This document shows, in pieces, positions 47,056 through 57,600 of a DNA stretch of 64,000 bases (the first letter of the stretch is position 1; the number at the start of each line of letters is the position of its first letter). The notes under the pieces are model-generated. The model was not told the origin of the DNA. It did not search any database and worked only from the letters and a program-made list of their open reading frames with translations. Made by a program: the position numbers and the translations under genes. The stretch is from Lunularia cruciata (taxonomy: Eukaryota; Streptophyta; Marchantiopsida; Lunulariales; Lunulariaceae): positions 69,097,965 to 69,161,964 of the forward strand of contig OX419758.1 in NCBI GenBank assembly GCA_948567375.1, read 5' to 3'.

Positions 47056-48060
47056 ACCCAAACTCTACAAACTTAACCTCTGATCTAATATATCTCCAAT
47101 GGTTTTGCCAATCTAGTAAACCCTTAAATCTACTGCCAAAATAGTGCAATTTCTCCAATTCAAGGGATGGGCTTGGGACAATATCACAATGTGCCTCCAG
47201 TTTTCTTTTTCATGTCCAATTTGCAACACCAAGGCCTCCAATTTCACTCTCTTGCCCTCAAATTGAACATCCATTAACTTAAAATTGACCTCAATTTTGA
47301 GAAAATTGTGCAATGCTTGTGTGCACCATTTGCTCTACTATCAAATCTTTAGCAACTCAAACAAGGCTTTTACACACAATCCACAAAACTAACTCAAATA
47401 AAAATCAAGTGTTAACAATCAAGAGTACTATTGATATACCAAGCCTAGAGATACCACCAATGCCTAAGTTCTTGCATCTGATTTCCCCTTAGCTCTCACT
47501 TCTTTGATATTATTGGTTCACTCAACTTGAATCAAAAGTCAATCATTGACTTAATGGCCTACCAACAACAAACACTTATTATAGTCAAGCCATACCCACT
47601 TTAGCTAATAAATCCCAAGTGGTGCTCATTAGCCTCTATCTGCCATAGCCAAAAACTCAAATGCTAAACATCAAAGAAGTGAGCTCTGTAGAGCTACACT
47701 TCAAAGACATACCTCTCTTCTTGACTTGGATCTCCAACCCTAGTGGCACTACTAATGGTGAAAATGGTGCAAGTGATGGCGTGATAATTGTGATGGTGTG
47801 ATCCAAGGTGTGATCATTAGCCCTAATATGTATTTTGGCCACCATTAAGTAGTCTTTGAGCAACTACTAATATAACTTTGACCACCTAGACTATCATTCC
47901 AACATCTAAGCAAACTAGCCTTAATGCTACAAATGTCATAACAATAATAATGATGGGTGGCCAGGTATAAAGCAACTACCATAGAAAAAAGAAGTTACAT
48001 TAGTAATAAGCTTCATGCCAACAAGCTAGTTTTCTTGTCATTTAGGCATTGTTAACTGTA
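47056..48060 (-). repeat. leader and 5' LTR-like block of element 3
   Basis: 47540-47940 reversed matches 445-860; 47500-47290 reversed continues into the primer-site and leader region of element 2 (ATATCAAAGAAGTG near 47510). A block at 47970-48060 also matches 29095-29185 on the far side of element 3, which is unexplained. Confidence 0.6.
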
Positions 48061-50200
48061 CAACCCATAGCCTTTTGGCCTCAAAGCCTTTAAGATTAGC
48101 TAAATATAGACTATTTTGTAGCTCACCTATAGTTATTGTGACCTTTAGATAGATAAAGACCAAGCTAACATATAATTGTTGTAAACTTTAGATATATATA
48201 TCACATCATCTCCAAACTTATATCTTAAGACTATCATTATAACTTTTAATAGCTTCATATCTCCAATGGATAAATTTTACTTCAATTTTGACTCTCACAA
48301 TAAGATCAATCTACAATTCATACAAATTTTGCATCTTTGGACATAACTTCATGTATGCTTCCTCAATTTTAGCAATTTCAACTCCAATTTATTATTTTAT
48401 TCTTCAAATTTTCACTTTGAAGGCTTAATTCATACTTTTGATCTTATTATACATTGAATAATCTTTTTTATAAAACTTAAAAACCCTTCACACTAATAAA
48501 GCCAAATTGATAATAAATCTAATTATATTTTCACACTTTTATATCCTATAATCACACCATTAACAAACTCCTCTATTATTCTATTGCATTTGCTTATTAT
48601 CTTTAAATGTAATTATAAATTTTAGAATCACCTTTGACCACTATCTTAAAAAATCAAAAATAAATTTAGTATTTACTCTATCCATTGTCTTCAAGGTTTA
48701 CAACAATAGTCAATTAGCAAAAACCAAAGAAAACATTGACCATAGACAAGCTCATAATACCACAAATCATAGGTTCCCACACTAAAAATGTCTTTAAGTA
48801 TTTTTTGTGTAATAAAAACTAGAAACACATATAAACTTGGCATTACTATTAGACTTGGTCGTGTTTTAGAGCAAGAGAATTCAAGTTACATTTGGTAGTG
48901 TCCTCCACAATAGTCAAGAGCTATGAATGTTTAATATAAAAGAAGGGAGCACTTTAAAATTCCAATTGAAGGTATACCAGACATAGAAACCTAGCACAAA
49001 CAATGCATGTCATTGTCTTAACAATACACATAATAGCTTGTATTGGATGATAAAATGATTAGAATTGCCAAGATAATTACTAAAACATCCTACAATACAA
49101 TAAAATGATGTGATACAAGGAACCACTAATTAGGTACCAAGTTCATATAGTTGATTAGGGTCTCATGTTTTATATAAGTAGACGTTATCATTGTCGTGTA
49201 ATCTATTCTAAATGTTTTGAATTTAGATACCTCTAAGCTATTAGAAGTCAAATCCATTGGTTACCCTTATGCATCGATGTGCATTGATGAATGCTTAAAA
49301 TTTATTGTACATTTCATAAATAGAGTACTAAAGCAACATTATTTTTTTTAATTTTTGTTTTATTTAACTTAATAATTTCTATGATTTTATCTATTTTGAT
49401 GTTACACTCTAAGATATTTCTAACACTATTTTAGTACTAAATCACTTAAAGAATGTATGAAAACTCTTAAAATAAATTTTTTATTTAAATTTAATTTTAG
49501 ATATATACTATATAATTATTATCAAGTACTTCTTGATCCAGAAAACTTATAATTTATAGATCTAAAGCTGTAAACTAGATATATAGCAAAGAAATGTAGA
49601 ATATTTATTTCTATATCATTTATATCAGATATCCAAGTTTTTAAATAATCTTATTGATATTTACTTTAATGATTTTTGAAGTGCTATCATAATCACTTAA
49701 AAAATACATTACATGGGGATTTACTATACATGATCAATTTTAGTTTTACACTCTCCATGAATTTGGACTTCAAAATTGGCATTGACATACCTTTAATATT
49801 TACGGTTTATAGTTGTAAACATTAAACTTGCAATGTAATATATCCAAGAGAAATTTGATTTTTATGTTTTCTTTTCTCATCATCATTACTATAAGAGGTA
49901 TTCATTTCCAATAGATTCAGTAACATCCAAAGTTTCAAACTGAGACTTAATCTACAAACACTAGTGTTAAATTAATTTAGAATTCATGTTAGAACATGTT
50001 TAAACGTGTTGCAAATTTCTTAGAAAAGGGTTTGTAAATGTGATAATTAAGAAAATACTAGTTTTGATGATATCAAGACAACATCAAAATTAAATTGTAG
50101 ATTTTAATTGTTCATACTTGGAAGATAACTTGATAGTTATTATAAAAGCATTGGCTTTGATTATCATACCTTTTACTATATGCTACTGCGGGAAATAAAA
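48061..50200. other. AT-rich stretch, nothing recognised
   Basis: Very AT-rich (48400-49900 above all), no open frame of note, no repeat family shared with the rest of the window. It separates the retroelement nest from the gene locus. Confidence 0.6.
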
Positions 50201-53200
50201 AGGAGAATTATAGCATGTTGAATAAAAGAGACATGAATTGCAATAACTGTTCACAGAGAATATATTTTTCTATAAGATAACAAATTATAATTGTTTAAGT
50301 TAAAGGATCCTCTATAGAGATCAAGATAGCAATTTAGATGAAATATAAGAAATATCAGTTCAATGTATCTTATACATGCGTTCGGCTTTTTGGAAGAATC
50401 AATTGTACTTCTAACTACAACACGAGTTTTCGTGTCTTTAGGAATGAGGGAGATTAGAGTCCGAAATAACACAGGGTCTGTTACATAAATCCAGTTAAAG
50501 AAACGAACTTGAAAGGAAGTTTATTGGCCCCACTACTTATACATAGACGAGATTCGTAACTCTTATTTTCTTCCTTTTGGTTCTTTGCTTAGCTTATAAA
50601 ATACACTGTCTACCATCCTTGTTCACAGAGTTCACAACATGTGCATTCCGCAGGCAGTTAACTAGTACTTCTTAGTCCCGTTCCAAGAGATCAACACGCT
50701 TATTGTAAGTCTTCGAACATGCTGGGTCGATGGGTTCCTCGATAGCTTAAAGTTGGTATTTACTAAAGTTACAAATGAATTTAATAAGCAGACTTAGAAA
50801 ACAGAGAGGGTTATAAATCCATAGAAAACGAGTTCATATAGTAATATTTTGATTTCTGATTTATATGTTCTACTAAAGGGCCTCTTCGGAAGCAGCCTCT
50901 TGAATCTGAAAGCCGTAAACAGGTTAACTTGTAAATTTTCGAACCTCTGGTGAGAAGGAATATCTACACTGCATGAAGAATTATAAATTTGAAAAAAAGA
51001 ATTAGAATTATAAAGAAAGAAATTTGAATATATATAGACTGAAAAAGATCTACAGACCACCCTATTACATGGCCATTGAATCATTGCGAGATCCTCTAAT
51101 GAGATTTTCCTTTTTTCTTTAAATTACGGGTTGCCCAAGATACTTTCGTAGCGTCAAATGCTTGATGGTTTAATCCGTCTACTTTCTGTGTGCTTCCGGT
51201 GGTTCCATCTCCTTCTCTTACGGTCCCTGCTCGGTGTCATTTTGCTCCCTTGTCTCCAGGCGTGTGTGGCGTTCTTCTGCCTGACTGCGATCTCAAACCC
51301 TGGAAGCCTGCCATACCTTCACTCTTGGGCACGCGTTACAGAGGGACTACGAACTCCGGGTTCCGAGGATGGTATGGAGGTTTGCGTTGCTTTCCTCATA
51401 GCTTTCTGTATCCAGAGGCACTGTACATTTCTGTATCCAAGGGGATTGCCGCTTCTCTGCTGTGGGAGGGGTTGACAATCGAATTTTCATAGTTTACATT
51501 CCTGGTTGGGAGAAAGCGAGGTTCGAAGATGAAGGGTCGGAGGCGCCTAGCAGTGGGAGTAGAACCGAGCGAACTTTGGTGCAGCCCGTGCTTGAGATAC
51601 ATTGTCTGAAGATGGTTCATTCCATGACAACACTTTCCTGCAGAATTGTAAGCCGAGTAAAGCACTTTTCGTTCATGAATATACATTTCACTGTGGTACT
51701 TCTTTGGGTTCACTGGATGGGCCCAGGTCTAGGAACCCTTCGTTTGCATTATGTGGTGAGAGTGAGTGTTGTGTGGAAGTGAAACAATGAAGTTTGAATT
51801 ATTATAAGTTGTGTGTGCATGTTTTACGTGGACGAGACTGTGGTGTTTACGCCACTTTTCTAATCTTGCACGTACACACAACTAATTTCGGTATTTTCTT
51901 CCGAATACCACTTCGTGTGACTGACGGCTTCACGGAACTATTAAATATATTTTTAGTTGTCTTTGTTTTTTTATTTAATCGGTCGATCAAACTGAACATC
52001 GTATGTTCTTAGTTCTTTCATAGCTACATTGCATTTGTTATAGTCGATTCAAGGTAGTCACGCGGGAGTGTGTTCTCGTTCTGGGGACGTCGTCTGGATA
52101 CCATTACCAAATAATACCAATCGAGTTAAGAGTCATTTCACGTGGTGGGGAACCAGTGTTTCACCATAATTAAGAATGGTGTGACCTTGCCACTCCAACA
52201 TTTACTCAAGATATCACCATCTGATACGTCTCGGCTTCATCTTGTTTGCAAAGAACCTCCACGGCGGCAGAGACTTTGACGAGTACGAAAGCTGTCTTGT
52301 TCGTCCGTCTTTGGTGCCTTCAAGTGTTTGTCAGCTTCTTTCTCAAGTACGGATGGAGACATGATTGCTAAGTGGTCATCCCTACTTGAGTTCGGTAGGA
52401 TTCTTTCATTCCACCGGTGTCAATTCAGGTCCACACCATTCATTCACTTATTTTGTTTTGGACGATGTCTCATCGATTTGGGTGCGTTTATATTTATGTA
52501 TGTGGACATTATCAAGATCAGTTCTGGAACCATCTTCATGTTTCACATCCGTGAAGCTGACAGGAACTCAGCCCGAAGACCCATTGTTGTTGTTCAGCAA
52601 TATCGAGTGAAAATTGCCCTATGGTCTTGAAGATGTCAAATGGGCAGCAGTGGCTCCTTATATGCTCACTACCATGATTTGTGATTTATTGTCGACAAAG
52701 TTAGTCTCAATAAGGATCCTTTCTGGAAGCTCGCAGGATTTCAGGGAGTTCTATATGCTTACATGCTGTTGCAGTTGATTTCAGGTCGTTAGCTGTACAT
52801 CCTCCTCTCGTTTATCATCACCTTTAACCTGAACTTTATATGGGAGGAGTTCAGTCTGTCCTCAACTCGGTTTATCCCCTTACATTGCTCTCCCTTTCAT
52901 TATGCGTTTTCTTTCACTTGTTCTTAGTTGCGTCCAAACATTTCCATGGCTGCGTATATTCTATTTCATGTCTTCTCCCTCAGGTACGTCCTCAGTTCTG
53001 ACCTCTTATACATTGGTCTTGAGGCGAATTAGGCGGGAGATCAGGACACTGGGGGTTGTCACAGGGCCTGAGTTGGCAATTGTAGTGATTCTCTTGCCAA
53101 AGCATGTAGTTCTACATATATGACCGCTTTGACCGCTTTATATATGACCGCATTGACTCAAGCGTCCATAGCGCTTGTTGTGATATCCATTATATCCTGT

Positions 53201-54120
53201 CCTCATATGCTTCGCTCTCGTTACCCTGTTACACTTTGATCCGTTTCTGCAGCCACACCATCCGATAACTCTTGTATTGTTCCACTCCTCCATTCCCCAG
53301 CTAATTCCGTCCCTAGTATTTTTCCTTCGCTCTTTGACTGCTTCCTGGTTCGACCTCTCGCGTCTATCATGTTCCTACCCGACTCCAGCCCACGTCCTTA
53401 ATCTTTATCATCCACGCACTGCTTACTGCGGGCTCTTACATAACGCTTCCTATTTCTTGCAGTTGTTTACGTGGATGCTCCCGATTTCACGTTGTTTACT
53501 AGTCCGTCGGCCATCTAGTATTCTCAATTTGTTTCAATTATACGTTTGCTGCAGGTTACATTCGACGCAATCTACCTTAGGGATTTAACACTACTCTAGC
53601 ATTGTGAATCATGTACATATTGCTTATCGATCATTTGCATTTCATGAGTTCTGGATAACCCATTCCCAGAACGGCTTCTGCTCTTATATTCCTATATATA
53701 TGACCGTTTTGACTACGTCAGTTCAAGAGACTTGACTGTTTGGTTTACGTTTGGAGTATCAATAGTGTCTTTATCCTACGCTACTCCACGTTTACAGTAC
53801 ATTGTTTTGGGGTGTCTCTGTGTGACTGTTGGGTTCTTATGGTATTCAATTTGTCTCTGAGTTAGTCTTGAAACAAGTACCTCAGTTAGCTTGGACTAGA
53901 GTACAACTGACGTTGTTTGAGCATGTCTGAATTTTTTTGTTGCATGTGTCATCAGGTCAATTTTTATTCTTGCAACACAGCAGGGGGAACTTTAGTGGTT
54001 AAGTAGTACTGAGAAATATCTGAGTGGTGCTCACGAACATCTTGATTCTGGACGAGAGGTTCGATGACAGAATGCGCATGTCTCCAGCGGCACTTATGAC
54101 CAGTTTTTGAGTTTCTTCAG
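50201..54120 (+). promoter_or_regulatory. upstream region of the ZML-type gene, probably promoter plus 5' UTR exon and intron
   Basis: From about 50200 CpG becomes frequent again. 51150-52640 has several open but unrecognised short frames on both strands. 53166-53700 is a copy of the repeat that fills the gene's introns, and a good splice acceptor (GTTTCTTCAG, ending at 54120) lies just before the first coding exon. I infer an untranslated first exon somewhere in 50200-53000, joined to 54121; the donor and start site cannot be placed. Confidence 0.4.
53166..53700 (+). repeat. local intronic repeat, copy upstream of the gene
   Basis: Aligns with 57435-57975, 61675-62290 and 63210-63900 (shared blocks: TTCCACTCCTCCATTCCCC, CTACCCGACTCCAGCC, TTCTCAATTTGTTTCAATTA). 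It ends with GAGTTCTGGATAACCC and CCAGAACGGCTTCTG (53646-53680). Confidence 0.75.
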
Positions 54121-54161
54121 CGTCTGATGAGATATCAGGAGTATAAAAAGTAAAGTGAGTG
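54121..54161 (+). other. 5' leader of coding exon 1
   Basis: From the acceptor at 54120 to the ATG at 54162. An in-frame TGA at 54156-54158 sits 3 bp before the ATG, so the protein cannot start further upstream within this exon. The TATAAAA at 54142-54148 is too close to the ATG to be its TATA box unless the leader is only a few bases long. Confidence 0.5.
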
Positions 54162-54629
54162 ATGTCAGACTCCGATCATATCGCTCAAGCTCTCCATGCT
54201 CACCATAGCATGCACTCCCATACATTAGGTCATCCTCATGGTTTATCTATGGGTCACTCGCATGCTCATCATGCCCAAGCGCATGACTTACATCACGTAC
54301 AACAGCAAAATCAAGCGGAAGCGGAGGCTCAAGCTCAAGCTGAATCTCAGGTGCATGAAAATGCTGAGCTTGTACATCATGGACGCGTCCATGGTCACCA
54401 TGGACATGGTCACGGTCTACAACATAGCGAAGAGAATGGTGTTGGAGTGGACGATCATGATGAGGACCCGGGCGATGAAGAAGGCCTGGATGAGGCGGAA
54501 ATGCATTCAGACGGAGCACATCCAGGCGAGACGCCAAACCAACTTGCAGTTAGGAACCAAGGCACCACTCAGTTGACCTTATCTTATCAAGGGGAGGTTT
54601 ATGTCTTCGACACTGTTCCCCCGGAGAAG
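54162..54629 (+). CDS. ZML: ZML-type gene, coding exon 1 (His-rich N-terminus, start of TIFY)
   Basis: 156 codons from ATG 54162; the donor is AAG|GTAATT at 54629/54630, phase 0. Residues about 8-50 have many His (runs such as His-Ala-His-His, Gly-His-Ser-His-Ala-His-His), residues 50-65 are Gln/Ala/Glu repeats, 70-88 are again His/Gly, and 92-115 are acidic. The exon ends with Gln-Leu-Thr-Leu-Ser-Tyr-Gln-Gly-Glu-Val-Tyr-Val-Phe-Asp, the first two thirds of TIFY. The His-rich tract could bind metal or be a flexible activation region; that is inference. Confidence 0.9.
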
Positions 54630-57600
54630 GTAATTTTTCTTTCGGTGCATTCAAGTATATAAGAGCTTTTTGATATGCTTTACTTGATTGAAGCAGCGGC
54701 TATTCTTTTCAAAAAGAATAGCCGCTGCCGGGGGATATGTCCCTGGTAATCATGCGAGCTACTGAGAACTCAGAACGGTTTTTTTGTGACTACTTAGAGA
54801 GTAGGTTTCTCAGGACGACTTTTACTTTGGATCGCCACTTTCGGTGAAGGAAAACTCAGTCAGTACGCCACAGACCTTCGATTCCACATTTCCTCCCTAA
54901 CAGTGCCTCTCAGTGTAAACTGAGGACCAGAATTGAAACGGTACAAGAGACTTTGCAACTCCAAAGCCTCTCACTTGTCAGCTTGTCCCACGCTTGCCGA
55001 GAAGTTCAGACCTCGGAACTAAGTTATGAACTTAGTAAGAAATGTCACTCAATATTACCAAATGTTCGGAGTCAGACCTGGGTAGGGGACTGGGTCCTAA
55101 GTGGGTTCTGGATCCCCCCTTCAGTGGACGACTTCTCCTCCTATTACTCAAGTATGTCCTGCCTTGGTGGATTTCTCACTATTCTAGCATTGTGAATCAA
55201 GTACATCTTGCTTACCGATCATTTACACTTAATGAGTTCTGGATAACCCGTTCCCAGAACGGCTTCTGTTCTGGGAACGGCTTCTGTTCTCGTATACCAA
55301 TATGTCCTGCCTTGGCTTAAAAGCAAACATAACATTTCTCCGTTGACGAAACACCTCAAGTTCATGGCTGCTGATGCTGACATTCTTATTTGACAACCTC
55401 TACATCACCTTCGGGAATCAGCTTTTCCGTCAAGATATTGGGATTTCTATGGGTACACTTGTGTGGTCTTTGTGGCTAATCTGTACCTCTTCACCTACGA
55501 ACATGAATTCATTCGCAGATTAGTGGATGCTAATAGTGTTACTGAGCCATTTGTCCCAAGTTCGGAGATACGGAAACTATCTTCTAGTCGTAGGCTCCGA
55601 TCTCTGGTAATTAACGAGGTAATTCCAAAAAGTCGTACCTTGCTGCATGTAAATAACTATTGTCTCTGAAAACTACCCTCTTCACTTCATTCGCAGAAAG
55701 TTTTGCTCAGTTCTGCAAAATGAAAAAGAAGTCAATGGTTATCATGGTCTTAGTGTCTACAGAGATTTCAGAAACTCTGTTCGCTCAACCAGGCGGGGAG
55801 CTTCTGTCCAAGCCCGCCAGTAGTTACACCAACAGCCTTCGAATCCCTCACTACTTGTATAATACACAAGTATCTTTTTATATTCGACATCTTGTACAAT
55901 CCGGATGCTTGTCTGCTTACTTGCATGGGCCCCACTTTGTTCTACAGCCCCTCTCCCTCACATCGCCCTATGCATACATTGTCTCTCCTTCTCTCACTCT
56001 CCTCTAATGCTAGCCTTTGCCCCTTCCTGTTCTTCGATGATCTTTCTCCTCTCTGCTTAGTACTTTTAACGAGCTTATACTTCAGAATGCATCATCGGAT
56101 AATTCTGCTCTGTTTTGCTTACTGCTCTACTAATCGATGTTTTCTTTCAGGTGTTACCGGGGTGTCACGTCTTGATTCCTGTCCTTTCACGTGCTGATAA
56201 TTATGCATCCTTTGCTTGCTCGTGCTTACTCTGCAGTTCTGCTTATTCTTATTCCTGCACTTTCCAGTTTCCACCAAATTATGGTCGGCTTTATAGAACC
56301 TACTACATGATCTTGCTAGTTTCCTCACAAGTTCCAGCGTTTCCTTACGTCGCACTGCTACTTTTGGAAGCAACCGAGTTTGCCTGAGCACAAATGAGCT
56401 TTTCAACAGAATCTCGGTACAAGGGTTACTGGCATTTTCCTAGCTACTTCTGCACTGCTTTAGGCACTGATAAAATCGTTTGTGCTTTCATGGAGGCTTA
56501 CTATGACCGCCTTTCTGCTTCCCTCTGTGTTTTTGGTGTTTTGGCACTCATATGTTCATAGCACATGCTGCAATATAATCTATATCTAGTCCTGTAACAC
56601 TTCGCTCTACTTCCCTCATTCTCTGAACGATTTCATACTCTCGGTCTGCTGACTCACGGATCTTCCACGGCTTTCGATTTCTAGGCTTCTACATGATTCT
56701 CGACCTCTGTTTATCTTAATCTTTATTGTCTGGCTTGTTAAGTCGCCACTTTTCCTGTTGGTTTTATTTCTCTACATGTGCGGTTGTTCTGTTTCCGCTT
56801 TCTCGATGCATGCTTCTTGTACATAGGTGTTATCTTGATATATTTCCAGGTTGCGTTGATTTATGCTATCATTCGAGCATTTGATCTCGTATACATTACA
56901 TATCTTGCATCTCATTTGCATTCATGGGTTCTGGATCTCCCGTTCATCGAATGGCTTCTGTCCTCATTTCTCTATATCCAGTCCTTACATTCGCTGCATT
57001 CTATTTTAGGGATTCATCACTCTTCTCGTATTGAGGATATCTTGGTTACGTTTCATATGCATTTAATGAGTTCTGGATCACCCGTTCTCAGAACGGCTTC
57101 TGATCTCATCTACCAATATCCTCATTTCTCTATATCCTGTTCACTGTTTCCAATATCTACCAATATCCTGTTCACTGTTTGCATTCCATCTGCATTTAAT
57201 GAGTTCTGGATCCCCCGTTCTTCAAATGGGTTCTGCTCTCATGTCCTCATATTATGTTCACTAATCCTGCCTTGGCACTCATGAGTTATCGAGCAGAAAG
57301 TTGGTACGAGGGGTACTGACACTTGCTCAGCTACTTCAGCACTGCGTGATGAAGTCCTATGTGCTTTCGTGGAGGTTTACTATGGCTGCCTTCTGCTTCC
57401 CTTTGCTGTTTAGTGTCTCAGGACACAAGTGTCCTTAGCGCCTGTTGCGATATACTTTATATCCTGTCCTCTTTTGCTTCGCTGTCGGTACACTGTTACA
57501 CTTCGATATGTCTCTGCAGCAGCACCATCCACTTAGCTCCCGCATTGTTCCACTGCTCCCTTCCTCAGCTAATTCCCTCCCTATTAATTTTCCCTCGTTC

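Larger units (their letters stand above)
29090..48060 (-). mobile_element. Ty3/gypsy element 3 (element 2 family, minus strand), host of the second nest
   Basis: Its sequence follows element 2 in reverse: 5' LTR-like block (48060-47540), leader (47535-47056 and 37469-36780), gag (36606-35139), protease (33983-33600), integrase end (about 31990-30000) and 3' LTR-like block (29870-29160). The leader match is clear: 37469-37100 reversed aligns with 1270-1620 of element 2. It is interrupted by an LTR4 (31310-31795), an LTR2 (34276-34852) and the block 37470-47055. The RT core and RNase H appear deleted: near 32215 the sequence jumps from the equivalent of 12830 to that of 13790 in element 2. Ends are approximate. 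Confidence 0.65.

Noticed and set aside
51158-52630. Several overlapping open frames of 60-106 codons on both strands as genes
   Set aside because: They overlap each other in different frames, show no domain, and lie in what is probably promoter or 5' UTR intron.
53113-53160. W-box cluster (TTGACC/TTGACT) upstream of the gene
   Set aside because: Part of a short local duplication of TATATGACCG; the number of TTGAC motifs is not convincing for a regulatory site.
54142-54148. TATAAAA as the TATA box of the ZML-type gene
   Set aside because: It is only about 14 bp from the ATG, inside the stretch after a good splice acceptor.
54159-54161. GTG as start codon of the ZML-type protein
   Set aside because: A standard ATG follows at once at 54162 in a typical plant gene; GTG starts are not expected here, and the codon before the GTG is TGA.
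54247-54537. Minus-strand 96-codon frame in exon 1
   Set aside because: Antisense shadow of the His-rich coding repeats.
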